From Malaya genurostris (taxonomy: Eukaryota > Arthropoda > Insecta > Diptera > Culicidae), in contig NC_080571.1 in NCBI RefSeq assembly GCF_030247185.1, positions 81,836,525 to 81,900,524 of the forward strand: a stretch of DNA of 64,000 nucleotides. The letters are read 5' to 3'. Every line of letters begins with the position of its first letter. Positions within the stretch are counted from its first letter, which is position 1. This document shows, piece after piece, positions 35,921-48,181 of the stretch. Position numbers and translations under genes: made by a program. The notes below the pieces were generated by a model. The model searched no databases, was not told the DNA's origin, and worked only from the letters and a program-made list of their open reading frames with translations.

Positions 35921-36119
35921 TAATCCACCAAGTGGTGTAACGATGCCTTTCTAAGATCAATTATACTATCATATATAATACTGTGATAATCTTCAAAACA
36001 ATTAGTTCGATTCTTGAATAACCGGAATAGTTTGTTTGGCCGTCTACTGATGATGACTACCGATTGAAGAAGTTTTGATGTTGATTTAGATTTTTTTTAC
36101 GTTTTTGTTGCGCCCTTCA

Positions 36120-37417
36120 AAGACTGTCCCAGAAAGTATGGACGTAACCAAAAACCGCTGTCATTTCGCAATGGCTCAGAATCTGTCAATTTTTATGGCT
36201 GCGTCCTGTTGTTTACACTCTTCTCTAACCACTTGTGCAGTTGTTTATTCGTTTTCATTAGTTTGTTTCGGAATGCGTGGACTTTCAGCAGAACAACGAC
36301 GAAAAATTGTGTACAAATGGTGCACAGAACGCGGACTGTCACTGAAAAAGATAGCAAAATTGGAAAAAGTTGGTGAAAAAGCCTTGCGAAATGCAATCAA
36401 TAAGTTCGAAGAGGATAACATCTTTGAGGATGATTGAAAACGGGTTGAAAAAAGGTCCTGCTAACCCTCAGTTGGATAAACGTATACTGAAGGCGTTCGA
36501 GCAAAAGAAGGAGGTTTCAGTTCGGGATGTGGTCAAAAAAGTGGGCACTCCGAAGTCAAATGTTCTTCGTGATAAAGAACGTTTGAATCTTCGAACTAGA
36601 GAAACAGAAACAACCAAAACGTAGTCCGAAACAAGAAGCATCGATCAGGCCGAGGGTTCGAAAGCTGTACAATACGATTCTTGCTGGAAATTTGAAATGC
36701 ATAATCATGGACTACGAAACCTACGTAAAACTCGATTAAAAATCCTTGCCGGGACCACAATATAATACGGTGCGAGAAGTGCAGCTTTTAAACCAATCCG
36801 AAACATCATTTGAGGTCGAAAAAAGTAGAAAGAAAGCTATGGTCTGGCAAGCAATTTGTAGTTGCGGTAAGATTTCGAAACCCTTCATCACCACTGCTTC
36901 AATAAACAGCGAAATATACATCTAGGAATGTTTACAAAAACGACTTCTACCCATGATTCGAAGCCACAAGGATTCTGTTGTCTTCTGGCCAGATCTTGCT
37001 TCTTACCACTACTCGAAATCAACGGTAGAATGGCATACTACCAACAATGTCACTTTCGTCCCAAAAGACATGAATCCACCGAATTGCTCACAACTTCGAC
37101 CAATTGAGGAATTTTGGGCATTAACGAAGGCACATCATAGGAAACATGCCTCGGCAGCCGAAACCATTCAACAGTTCGAAAAAGATTGGAAAAAAGTGTC
37201 AAAACTTGTCGCCAAGAAGTCTGTACGGAATTTAATCAGGAACGTTCGCAAGAAGGTGCGCCAGCTAGTCTACAATGGCTAAGTAGCAAATTTTGAGAAT
37301 AATATTCTGTTGTTGTAGTCTAATATTATCAGTATATCGAATAAAATTTGAATATCTAACACTTGTGAATTATTTACAGCGAAATCAAAGTGCGTCCATA
37401 CTTTCTGGGACAGTCTT
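36120..37417 (+). mobile_element. ITmD37E-type element, 1.30 kb
   Basis: Inverted terminal repeats of about 28 bp start AAGACTGTCCCAGAAAGTAT. TA follows the right end (37418-37419); the left flank reads CA where TA is expected, which may be a later mutation. It sits inside the CCGGAA-type repeat, splitting its first 200 bp from the rest. Confidence 0.9.
36273..37282 (+). pseudogene. D37E transposase, multiple lesions
   Basis: It starts MRGLSAEQRRKIVYKWC, a good helix-turn-helix N-terminus, then breaks at a TGA at about 36434 and by frameshift. The first catalytic motif reads MDYETYVK where MDDETYVK is typical, so the acidic residue before ET is lost. In-frame stops follow at about 36737 and 36923. 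The remaining catalytic residues are intact in FWPDLASYHYS and LRPIEEFW (37 residues apart). The C-terminus is complete, ending RKKVRQLVYNG at 37282. Closely related to the 26-28 kb copy. Confidence 0.9.
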
Positions 37418-38502
37418 TAAGTGATGGTATAAAATTTTAAACACACTGCACCCTATAATTCCGGAACCGGAAGTTGGATCCCGATAAACGTCACCACAGG
37501 ACCTTCCATTTGAATCTAAGTTTTTTAAAATCGGTCATACCATCGCTGAGAAAGGAGTGAGATCCATTTGGGAAAATATGACTACCGTGATAGCCGGAAT
37601 CAGTTTGGTCATCTACTGATAATGACTATCAAATGGAGTAGTTTTGAGGCCAGTTTAAAAAAGTGTTCAAGTGTTTTTTTCCCATTTAAGTGATGGTGTA
37701 AATTTTTTAACACACTTTATCTTATAATTCCGAAACCGGAAGCCGGATTTAGATAAAACTCAGAAGTTTTGTATATAATCATGAGACCTTCAATTTAAAT
37801 CTAAGTTTGTAAAAATCGGTCACTTTGAAAAAAAAAACATAGTACACATATTTTCTTTTTTTTTGCACATTTTACCAAATAACTTCGGAACCGGAACTTT
37901 CGGAATTTGGAACGAAGATCTGGTATACACAAAATCAATGTATTTGGTCATCAACTAACCAAATTTGTCTAATTCAAGAATTAAACGACTATTTGAATGA
38001 ATTTGATTGAATTTTCCGTGTCATTTATTCAAACAGTTACCTGAAAATGAAATTTTTTCATCTTTCAGTCTGTAATTCTGGAAGACGTATCTGGATGAAA
38101 TTTGGTAGGATTATATGAAATTGTAAGACCTTTCATTTGAACCTACGTAAATAATTGTTTGAGCGGTCTGTGAGAAAATCGATTGCACGTTATTAGTTCA
38201 TTTTGCACATTTTACCCCGTTACTTCAGAACCGGAAGTCCGATCCGGGTAAAATTCAATAGCACCATATGAGATCAAGAGACCTTTCATTTGAATCTAAG
38301 TTTGTAAAAATCGGTCCAGCCATTTTTCGAGAAAATCGAGTGCACAATTCTGTTACATACACACATACATACACACAAACAGACATTTGCTCAGCTCGTC
38401 GAGCTGAATCGAATGGTACATGACATTCGGTCCTCCGGGTCTCGGTTAAAAAGTCGGTTTTTCACAGTGATTGCATAACCTTTCTATATGAGAAAGGCAA
38501 CA

Positions 38503-38905
38503 ATAATAATAAGAATAAGAATGAGAAAAAAAAATTTAGTTTGAAAACCCCTCTTAAATATGCTCATTTTGCAATATACGGACGATTGGTGGGGAACATA
38601 TTCATTTATCTTGAATCAATATTTCATTCAAATCAAAAAAAGTGTTCTATTGTAACTTAGTTTTAAATTTTTAGAATCGATTTTGTTTCTGTGTGGGTTT
38701 CGAATAAAAAATTGTTCAATATTTATAATTTTTATTGGGCTAATTTTGTGAATATCACTAGTACAACACTTTTTTGTAGGATTTGTCATTTTTTGACAAA
38801 TGAAAAAAAATTAAATGAAAAAAATAGCTCGTTTCAAAAGACAGTCTAGATCATTTTTGGCTTTTTGTGACAAATTCTATATGTCCAGAAAATTTTATTC
38901 GAATC
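38503..38905. other. No gene recognised
   Basis: AT-rich sequence between the CCGGAA-type repeat and the I-element fragment. Similar phrases (TTTTTGACAAATGAAAAAAA, AGACAGTCTAGATCA) occur inverted near 35.6-35.8 kb, so an older repeat may be present. Confidence 0.4.
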
Positions 38906-38917
38906 TGATAGGGTGTT

Positions 38918-39212
38918 TTTTTTTTATTCAATAATATAATATATTTTTAGGCACACTGCTTAAGCTCTAAGATGCCAAGGGTATTTTCTAATCTTAATTA
39001 ACGACTAACTTAAAACTAGAATAGTATCATTAGATTATGTCGTCTTTGATTTTCTATAATCCAGCTTTCAGCTGGCGTTCGGAAGTGGTCGGTGAATTGT
39101 ATGTTGCATGGGTCTTCCTGATGGCGCTATCTATGGCCGTTTCCTTTCGGTTCGTGTGGGTCCGCGGGAAACACCCCCAGGCTACGAAGGCCCGACGGGT
39201 GGCCCGCATGCG
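38918..39212 (-). mobile_element. 5'-truncated copy of the I-clade retrotransposon
   Basis: On the minus strand this 295-bp segment matches the last 290 or so bases of the element at 51289-57328, from CATGCGGGCCACCCG through the AGCAGTGTGCCT segment, and ends in a short A tract (seen as T on the plus strand). It is flanked by TGATAGGGTGTT at 38906-38917 and 39213-39224, a 12-bp target duplication. This is the typical product of reverse transcription that stopped early. Not coding; a frame reads through by chance. Confidence 0.92.
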
Positions 39213-39224
39213 TGATAGGGTGTT

Positions 39225-40500
39225 GCCAACTTCGAGTTCGATCCGGCACAAATTCATCTAATCGAATTCTACACTAAAAAAATTGATTTTGAAAATTGAA
39301 AGTCGATTTACAAAAATCCACATCTTCGATTTTAATTCAATTTGTCCCAAGATATACAATTTTGTTTGCTCACAACCGTTCATGCATTGTAAGAAGGGCA
39401 TTTTTAGGAAAAGAAATTCCAATTTCCGTGGTCCGGTAAAACTAAAGTCGCTATTTTCAATTTGCAACTAAAAGACCTATAAATTGAAAAACTATGGAGC
39501 TGAGTTTAGATTTTTGTTTTGAGCTCAGTTTAGATTTTATTTTTCGTTTATTACAGCGTCGCTTTTGAAGACGCTTTGAAATTTTTAACACTTATCACTC
39601 TGTGTTTTCGGAAACAAAAATCTGTCACCGATCAAATTTAAGAATTCAAGCATTATTTGACTCCAAGCTTGTGGAAATCATATCTGACGAAACATTTCAG
39701 AATTCAACGAACTGAGTCGAATGCTATATCACCTTTTCCAATATTTATTAATCGAGTTTTAAAGCTTTTGCCTTACCTTTCTTTGTTTGAAAGAGAAAAA
39801 GTGCAAAATCATCTTGAAAAATATTTGAATATAAAATTATTATTTGAATAAAATCCTTTACACAATTTAAGTAGGAATTACTTAGGAACGTTCTTAAATT
39901 CAAAATTTAGCCCGTCATTTCAAAATCAAATATCAGATTATTGTTTTCAAAAGCATCTTCAGCTATGTGAAATTGGAAAAAATGTTTGTTACTACTCTTC
40001 ATTGAAGCATAGCATTTTTAGGGATGAAAGTCGAAAACATGATCGACAAAAGTGTTTGAACTCTTTTCTTCTTAATTCTCTAGTATAGCTTTACCTGAAA
40101 TATAACGACTCTTAATATAATATCTGGACTTGCTATAATCTTAAAAAAATCTGAATGTTTGCTTCTAATTTGGAATAATATTAATAGCATAATGAGATAT
40201 AAATATTAAGATCATATATAATTTTGATAGAATCCTGTTATGCTCTGTTGATCGGGTAATGACGCAAATTTAAGTACATCGCTTTAATAAAGCCCTAGAA
40301 GATAGCTAGACGAAAAAGCTTGGGGTTTGTTTTTCTTCGGAAGGTTTTGCTTTTTTCCTGTGAAATCTGTATAAAGACTGATTAAAAGTAAATTGATACG
40401 ACCAAAAAGACCTGTGATTCAATAATTTTAAAAAGTCCACCACGCTTTACTGTGCATTGAATAAAATTTCAAACTTACAACATTAGATCTCGAGGCTTCT
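39225..40500. other. No gene recognised
   Basis: Unique-looking AT-rich DNA. Short frames (39283-39471, 39657-39851) show no domain. No repeats or boundaries recognised. Confidence 0.45.
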
Positions 40501-40549
40501 CAATATTTTTCGATTGATCGGAATTCTGGGCAAATTCAGAGAATATATT

Positions 40550-40770
40550 ATCTTCTAGTCAAACCCGATCTTGTTGACCATTCCAGAACCACATTGAAGC
40601 TACATTGGCAGCTGGCCAAATCGAGCCAAAAGATAACTTTGCCTCTATGCTTTATTCGCCATTCTTCGATGTAAACTGGGGATGTCATCATCAACGATGT
40701 TACGAATGGTTCTACTTGCAAATCGCTTGCCAAATAATGGTAATCAAAATCACCGTTTTTAGATATGACT
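40550..40770 (-). pseudogene. Relic of a D37E-like transposase catalytic region
   Basis: The minus strand shows SPVYIEEW, then KVIFWLDLASCQCS, then VVLEWST, which line up with EIYIKEC, FWPDLASCHYS and STVEWYT of the nearby D37E proteins; the catalytic D in WLDLA is kept. The preceding IWQAICK-like piece is in another frame. The surrounding sequence is too decayed to find ends. It is more divergent than the two D37E copies above and so probably an older family. Confidence 0.55.
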
Positions 40771-40959
40771 CATCCGGGGCACAATGATCGTAACAAATCG
40801 ATTGTTAGTCGAGCTGTATGACATGTTGCACCGTCGTGTTGAAATCAGTAGCCATTCGAACAACTTTAACGAACTATGGGCATTACAAAATCATTTAGCA
40901 TGGCTTATTAACGATCGTCATTAACTGTTTCGGTTTCTCCATCATCGTCTTGGAAAAAA

Positions 40960-41652
40960 TAGGGACCCATATCCGCAAATCTTTTGATGTGTACTAGTCG
41001 ATCTGACAATTCTGTCAAAAGTTATTAGGTTGCTCGATATTTCCTTTTAAATTTTAACACAATTAGTTTCATTTTCGCCTAAGTCCAGAGTTGCTTTCCA
41101 CAAACTACACAATATTTATGGTATTATTAAATTTAGCGCATTCAAATAGGTACGGTGAAAAAATGACACAGCAAAAGATTATGGGATTTACAGGCGACAC
41201 AAATCCACATATGATTCAATCCAAAAAAACATAATTCGTAAAACGACTGCATTTTACAAGAATGATTCAAATATGCATTGTTCGAAAAAAATATTGTGAT
41301 TATACATCTTATAAGATGTACACAAATGAAGCGTCGTATTCCCCACAAATTTATATTCAAGAGCATGTAAATTTATGTGATTGAAAATGACAAATGACTT
41401 GAAATCGAATAAAATAAAAAACAAAAGATCGATAGCGACAGCACGTCAGTTAATCGACTGAGCCACAGTAGCACATATCTACTCGCATTTGACAAACTAA
41501 GTTGTTATGAATTGTATCGTTTGTAGAATTATGTCACCTGTAAAATTAATAACGGTAATAAATGATTACCATACAATGTTACAGTATTTCAAAATTGGTG
41601 TGACTTAAGTAGTATGTATTGAATTGTTTAGTGTATTGGAGAATGTTACAGG
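40960..41652. other. No gene recognised
   Basis: AT-rich. A frame at 41142-41366 (-) lacks recognisable features. No repeat boundaries seen. Confidence 0.45.
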
Positions 41653-41658
41653 TTCTAG

Positions 41659-44440
41659 CAGGGTGGCAAGTGAATTGCCAATTTCAATTTCCCGGTTTTT
41701 TTTCCCGGTTTTTTGAGAAAAAAATTCCCGGTTTTTGGAATAGGCTCAAATCGCCCCTGTTTAGTTTTTTTTGTAAATATTTTCTAATTTGAACTTTAAA
41801 CAGATATCCCATGTCCAAAAAGGATCATTGTTGTAGGCCCGCTAATTGAGGATTCAATTACTTTCCAAGCATTTCGATGTATAAATAAAAAATATTCATT
41901 ATAACATGTGCATATAAGAAAAGCATAAAGCCTTTTTCAATTCATTCAGAGATTTTGGTTACACGTAACCGATTTTTTCCGAGTGCACATGACTGTTTTT
42001 ATTATTTTCCTGGTATACATATGATTGAAAATAAATCAATAAGGAACAACAATCCCAAAATGGATGCTTGCCATTCGGAGAAAACAACAACAATCTATGC
42101 TTGCAACTTTAAATCATTTCGACAGGAAAATTATAAACGGCATGATGGCCAAGGATGGCTTTTATAGTATCAAAGAACGCTCTCTACCAACACTTCACAA
42201 TATTCAATCACTCCCATCAAAGAGAGACGGATATCATCTCAGCAACAAAACACCGTCATGGTTCATTCTACATATAATGGACACCAGTGCGAGAGCGAAT
42301 TTCTCTCGATGAGCTGTCTGAGCATCACGGGTTAGCACGCTGCTGTGGGGATTCTCTCTGAAGCAACAAACGGTCGCTTGTTCTCGTTTTGCGATCCGAT
42401 TCTATACGGGCAGTTGATAATTGCGATAGAATCATTTTACTATTTCCGCTTATTCTAACTATGTGCATATAACCTTTGAATAAGTTGTATCTATGAAAAT
42501 AGCTGTGAATGCTCCAGACCAGGGTTTTGAAATATTGTATATTTTAACCTAGTTTGAGAATCATCAAGTCGAATTATCTGCGATAATTATCAACTTGCGA
42601 TTCTCTCTTGGTAAATTCCTCACAGCGCCGATCATTGCTGGACTGTATATATTTTGTCAAATGCTGTGAAATACTCAGAGTATGAAGTGGAGCGAAGAAA
42701 TGTAGAAAAATTCTCTCACGGTTCATGCATTGAGAGACAGCGAGTTCTTGTAGCAGCCTCTACCAGATTGAAAAGGTTGTATACAATGTAGAGAAATATC
42801 GAGCCGCTTTCTGCCAAATTATCGGCAATCACCAACACTGATGATGGCAAAGCGAATCTAACATAATATCGTTATTGCCAGGGCTTCGGCCATGGTACAA
42901 TAATTTGTTATATGGATATATACTGTTTAAATTATGTCGCTTGCAAGCACATCTGTTCAATGAACGATACCCTCAAATGAATTATCATGCTGTGATTGTG
43001 ATGAAAACCATAAAACCAATTATTAACAAAGTCCTAACAGACCAAAAATTTGAAATTTTTAAGTAATAGAATTGAATTTAAAATCATTAGATTACCTAAG
43101 ATTTCGGAAAACCGTTCGGCTGCCACGACTTGCTCTTTTAAAACACCATTTTTTCTAATGTATCTGTGTCAGTCAATAAACAATGTTTACGATTTCAATG
43201 CGTTGGTGGGCAAATAAATCAATTGATAACTGTTAAAATGCACAATATATCGATCTATTTTTTTCTAATAGGATTCTAAATGCTCGTAGAGGAATCACTA
43301 TCCACTGGTTTTGAACCAGTTTTATTTCCAATAGCTTAACTAATTTATCTTCTATGAGAAATCTTTCTAGAATTGATCTGATTCTAGCAGATCAATCAGT
43401 AACATTCAGGGTTTTAAATTAAGCAATGATTAGTTCAATTAGTTATATATTCTACCAGCTTAGAACTAATCGACTAGAACACTATCGATTGTAAACCCTA
43501 AAATTGTTTTGGGAAATATAGATATAGTCTTATATAATTTAAATCATTACTTTATTGAAGTTCCAAAAGTTCAAACTAAATTCAATTCAACTTCATCTAC
43601 ATCAATATCAACGTTTTTGTGATCCTACTATGGAATAGTTGAGGACCTTTAAAAGAAAATTAAATATAGATTCACTGAACAAATCAATCCATTTTCTAAA
43701 TCTTTCTAGGATTCTATACTGGTCCTCAGAAACCAGTTTAAACTCTCAAAAAAGGAACTCAAATACTTCCTGTAATCGGTGAATAAGATCAAAGTCGACA
43801 ACTCCTCCAATTTTTTCGAGTCCTTTTGAAATCTAACAGAAATATAAGCATAACACAAGTATTGTCTCAAGATGACATTACTGAGACAAATTTTGATGAT
43901 ACAAGGGCAATCATTAGCAAACTTTAAAACATGAAAGCTCTTAAAAATGTTCAATAATTTTGTTAAAAATTTTCCCTATGTTACCTTGAGATTTTGCCAT
44001 AAATTTTGCATATGTGTACTAATTTAAAAATTTAACGAAAATACAACAGAAGCATCCAAATTAGCCTTAATTTTCAAAATGAGTTTTCATTATGCTGTTA
44101 TTGATAACAACTAAAAAAACTCTGATGCTTCCTGTTTAATTTAAAACTGTCTGCAAGCCTCTAAAAATCGTTGGACGAGACATGGGGTATTGGCATATTT
44201 CCAATGGACAATAAGTTATTTCAACACTTGTACAGAACATTTCGCTCAAACGCAAAATTGGGTATTGTCTCCTACTTTTCAATTGTTGAAAAAAAAATCA
44301 TTGTTCTAACAACTGTTACGCATAGGTGAGTTAGTAATATTTTTCCCGGTTTTTCACTAGAACTCCCGGTTTTTCCCGGTGAAATCAAATTCCCGCCTTT
44401 TTCCCGGTTTCCCCGATTTTCCCGGTCACTTGCTACCCTG
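41659..44440. mobile_element. 2.8-kb TIR element with CCCGG-rich ends (hAT-like?)
   Basis: The left end is CAGGGTGGCAAGTGA; the right end is TCACTTGCTACCCTG, its near-exact inverse. The first and last 90 bp carry several CCCGGTTTTT phrases. TTCTAG flanks both sides (41653-41658 and 44441-44446). CAG-starting ends recall hAT elements, but those make 8-bp duplications, so the class is uncertain. The interior is AT-rich with no transposase. GC-richer parts at 42280-42440 and 42600-42780 may be nested sequence. Confidence 0.65.
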
Positions 44441-44449
44441 TTCTAGTTC

Positions 44450-46780
44450 AATTTCATTTACCACTTTCACTACTTATACAGTAACTTTCGTAGTTTCTCT
44501 TTCTTTAATTTGTTTTTCTCGATTTCGTTTTTCGTGAGAAAAAAAAACAAAACTAAGTTGACGATGACTATGGGAAAAATCAAATGCATTTCAGTTTCAA
44601 AATCTTCTAACTAATTTTAAATTTATATATAAAACATCTACATGTTGTCCATTGCTTTTTTAGGTTCAGCCTTTTTGGAGGTAAAACGATTATTAGGATA
44701 ATTTATTAGAAAATAAATGTTTCTAATATTATGCAAATTGCCACGGTGCATCCTGAAAGTGCATCAAAACGCTTAAACAGAAACGAAAACTTTATTTTGG
44801 TGCGATAACAATGCTACGGCGCATCAACAGAACGAACCATTAACTGAAGCTATAGAACACATTGTTTGTTATTCCGATGTTCGAGATCCTATGCAACAAC
44901 CAGCCACATGTAACATGTAATTTATTGCTTAATTCCTGATCCTAAACTGAACACTCCTTGGAAAGGGCAACAGCACCCTAAGCGTTATCAGGAACCATAA
45001 ATTGCCGAACCATCCCAATCCATCACAGACGACACTTCTTCCGACCGAAAAGCATCAGATCCTTCGCGTGAACCAATAAAAAAAGGACACTCCCTTTTTG
45101 GCAACCGTACCAGTTCCAGTATGCGTAAAACAATACCTCATTTTTATTACCGAAGTGACAAATGATCCGCTGACGATCAGATCTCGCTGGCTGGTTGGTG
45201 GACAAACTACGAACAAAGATGCGCATCCAAAAAAAAACAAGGATCGGTTCGTTGGGAAGGTCTCCTGAAGCCTTCCTGCCAGTGTGTCTCTCTGTGTGAT
45301 CCTCGACCTGCACCGCGTTGAACTTGACACACACACACTTGAAATTTGACCTTTTGCGATTGATCCCATAAATTCATCATCTGGCGTGCGGGTGCAAGTC
45401 AGACAGGCGAAGAATTGAAGAATTCAGGGACTGAAATTCTCCGTGTTCGTTGGAGGTTTCAGTCGGTTTGATGATTTGTGTGTTTAGTTGGTTTTATTTT
45501 TTTAAAGAAAATATAGTGTACGCTACTCCAGTCAAAGCTAGTAACTGAAAAGACTGAAAAGTAATCATTTACGAAGTTTTGTATTCTTTCGCATCCATCG
45601 GAAAATGATCCAACTTAAATAGCTAGTTTTAGTGCAAAAATGAATTCATTCAAATGTAATTAAGTTTCAACCGAATAACCCGTAAAATTTTTAAAACAAC
45701 ATTTCTCAAAACAGTTAGAGGTCCAAAGTCACTTTTTCCTAAAAGCGTAGTTTGATCGACAGCTGAGAATCACCGTCAGTGACTTTTTGATTTTTTTTGG
45801 GTTCTATCTGAATGAATGTCGAAGCACATGTCGGAGGTTTTCAAAAGGAACCAAACAACGACTGCCCTTGATGAATGGTGTTGATAATTAGATGTTGTCT
45901 CACTAGTATTTGGCTGGCTGCTAGTTGAACCGAAACATCGCACATCGGGATTTACGGCAAACCCCTCGTGAGCTTAAAATACGGCCGCACCGTCTGTGCA
46001 TTTCTTCCCTTTGGCGAGAAGAATTTAAAAAGTCATTTTTATGGGTTTGTTTTCAATTATCACCGATCGCGACATACGACTTGCTTGTGACGCACATGGT
46101 TATTGATGTCAGTCATGTCCCGAAACTCTATCACGAAGGCGAAGGGAGTGACATTTTCCATTTCTCGATACATTTAGCGCTAATAATGCGTGAGAAAGTG
46201 CTTTTCAAATAGACTTCCGATTACGTGGAGGGTTGTTTCTTGTGCTTCCTCCCAACGTGTTGGTTCATCAGAGCGTTGTTTGTTTTTCCAAGCAACACAT
46301 TGACACAATAAATTTTAAATTCGGTAATAGCTCGGTGAAATTCTGTACCCATTAACGGGTTTACGCGCGATTCATGAATTTCATAGAGCAGAAAATTCAA
46401 CGATTAACACCTTCAAAACAAACAAAAGTAGATAATGTGTCAGGCTCGACGTTTGGAGGGTGGAACGACCTTTTGAGTGAATCAATTATCGGATGTAAGA
46501 TGAGAAGTGATGTGTGAGACTAACAGGGTGGCTACAGAAAGCTGAAAATAAAAATACCTAATTTTCCAGATCATTTTTTGTTCGATTGAAAATTGATTGA
46601 GTTAGTTCAAAAGCGGTTCCTACATGCGAACACTACAAGAGTGTGTTGATTCAATCGATCTTCTGTCTAAACTTAATTTTATAAACCTTCTCGGCAGGTA
46701 CAAAACCGTACTAAATGCTCTTCAAGCAATTATGGTACAAATTATGCAAAGTTTGGCCATGGTGAATTGGAAGCAGTAGA
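44450..46780. other. No gene recognised; GC-rich part
   Basis: 44990-45420 and 45900-46260 are more GC-rich than the surroundings and may be conserved non-coding or untranslated sequence. The overlapping frames at 45023-45369 (-) and 45925-46212 (+) have no domain. At 46525 a CAGGGTGGCTACAG phrase resembles the left end of the 41.7-kb element but has no partner nearby. Confidence 0.4.
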
Positions 46781-46786
46781 TCAGTT

Positions 46787-46946
46787 TTTTGCAATGACTG
46801 AGCGGAAATATATATTGGAGAAGCCAAGTGAAAGAAAAACTAACAGAAAAGGTGAATTTTTGGAAAATGATACGCTCAGAGACAGGAATCGAACCTGCGT
46901 TTGTATGCATTCCGTGGATACGCGCTACCATTTCGCCACTCTGATC
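46787..46946 (-). mobile_element. tRNA-headed SINE copy 1
   Basis: On the minus strand the first 75 bases can fold as a tRNA. The A-box TGGCGAAATGG fits TRGCNNARYGG and the B-box GGTTCGATTCC fits the consensus. The acceptor strands TCAGAG/CTCTGA pair. The anticodon loop is ACGGAAT, lacking the usual U33, and one anticodon-stem pair is broken, so a working tRNA is unlikely. A body of about 80 bp follows. It shares both parts with copy 2 at 47.3 kb. Confidence 0.65.
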
Positions 46947-47322
46947 TTGTTTTAGACACTCTGAAACTCGAAACAGACATAGTAGCAACGTACATCGCAC
47001 ATGGTCTACATCCTGGCCGTCACCCGACCGATACCTTACATCCAAATATCTTCTCTGTCCATCAAACACTAGTCCTCTCGCTTTATACCTATTTCTCCGA
47101 TCAAGCATTGAGTAGGAGAGTGTATTTATAATCGCTTGTCACCTTCTTTAATGGTGCCAGTCGCTGGCTGGACATCGTCAGCGACAGACGCCTATGAAGG
47201 TTGTATTGATTGTCTGCCCTTTCCTACCAGAAGCAGATTGTTACGGAAAATCAAACCGCAATGGTTTTTAACGATTTATTAATTTTTAGTTTGACGTAAA
47301 GCCGCCATGACTAAGTTCAGTG

Positions 47323-47463
47323 TTTTGCAATGACTGAGCGGAAATATATATTGGAGAAACCAAGTGAAAGAAAAACTAACAGAAAAGATGAATTTTTGGA
47401 AAAAGATCCGCTCAGAGACAGGACTCGAACCTGCGTTCTTATGCATTCCGTGCATACGCGCAG
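47323..47463 (-). mobile_element. tRNA-headed SINE copy 2, 5' truncated
   Basis: Same body and B-box part as copy 1, in the same orientation, 536 bp away. It lacks the outer tRNA 5' half beyond GCGCGTATGCACGG, so the A-box is gone. Its anticodon stem (TATGC/GCATA) is perfectly paired, unlike copy 1. The B-box reads GGTTCGAGTCC. Confidence 0.65.
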
Positions 47464-47469
47464 AAGATC

Positions 47470-48179
47470 ATTTTAATGAAAGCCGGTTAATCGAATACAT
47501 CGTTCGAAGACAACCTATAAATTTCATTGAATCGAAGATTTACACATTGCTTTGTTGGAAATTCAAAATTATTACAACCTATCGGTGTAATAATTTTTTC
47601 AAATATAACTCATGTTTCAATAAATATTACTATGAGATTCTTAACAAATGTTTTATGTGAATCGTTGATAAGAAAAAAAAAGTTCATTTGAGCACACACT
47701 AGCATAACCATTTCAATTTAAAAAAAAGTTTTGAGCCAAGTTAGCGGAAGCCTTCGGTTTCTTTTGCATTTTCGCTCTACATCACGTTATAAATTTGAAA
47801 CACCCTTCATCACTTCATTGTTCCAGAACCGGTAGTCGCATCCGAAATAAGTCGTTAGCAGTCTATGATACCATAAAGCCATTTATTTGAGTTTAAATTT
47901 TTGAAAATATACTCAACCGTTTTTGAAAAAATGAACACAGTTCCGTTTTTGTGTTTTTGACCACCACCACGGTACTGCCGGAACCGTGAACTTGAGTTGG
48001 TTCGATTGACCCATTACTAACACAACAACCTACAAATCAGAGGTGGAAATAAGCCCATTTTGCGCAGGAAAATGTGAATCAAGATTTCCGATTGTGAATC
48101 AGAAAACCGAACACCGTGAATAAAAAAATTGGGTAACAAAACAAAAATGGCGATTAGTTTTTAAATGGTGGGAACTGTA
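47470..48179. other. No gene; CCGGAA-type repeat remnant
   Basis: 47800-47990 contains CAGAACCGGTAGTCGCATCC and GTACTGCCGGAACCG with the usual spacing, so a decayed copy of the CCGGAA-type repeat lies here. The rest is unassigned AT-rich DNA. Confidence 0.5.
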
Positions 48180-48181
48180 TA

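Larger units (their letters stand above)
35921..38502 (-). repeat. CCGGAA-type repeat, near-complete, holding a D37E element
   Basis: It begins with TTTTAATCCACCAAGTGGTG and CGATGCCTTTCT, and ends with GATTGCATAACCTTTCTATA and TGAGAAAGGC. This is the inverse order of the 26.4-kb copy. Between the ends are decayed tandem subunits (CCGGAACCGGAAGT, CATTTGAATCTAAGTTT, GTAAAAATCGGTC). A (CA)-like stretch, CATACACACATACATACACA, lies near the right end. Without the D37E insertion the repeat is about 1.28 kb. No coding capacity. Confidence 0.8.

Noticed and set aside
36105..36272. Extending the D37E transposase upstream to an earlier ATG at 36105
   Set aside because: That ATG lies before the element's own start (36120) and the extra residues would translate the terminal repeat. 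The ATG at 36273 matches the family's start.
38931..39261. Plus-strand frame of 74 codons at 39037-39261
   Set aside because: It is antisense to the 3' UTR of a truncated I element and runs through the target duplication.
41659..44440. Possible LTR retrotransposon because of similar ends
   Set aside because: The ends are inverted rather than direct repeats and there is no gag-pol coding sequence or primer-binding site.
45023..45369. Two overlapping minus-strand frames of about 100 codons
   Set aside because: They overlap in different frames, show no domain, and the region has no splice-site or repeat context. Not called as genes.
46866..46946. Possible functional tRNA gene on the minus strand
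   Set aside because: The anticodon loop lacks the normal U33, an anticodon-stem pair is broken, and the same head plus body recurs 536 bp away, so a SINE is the better reading.
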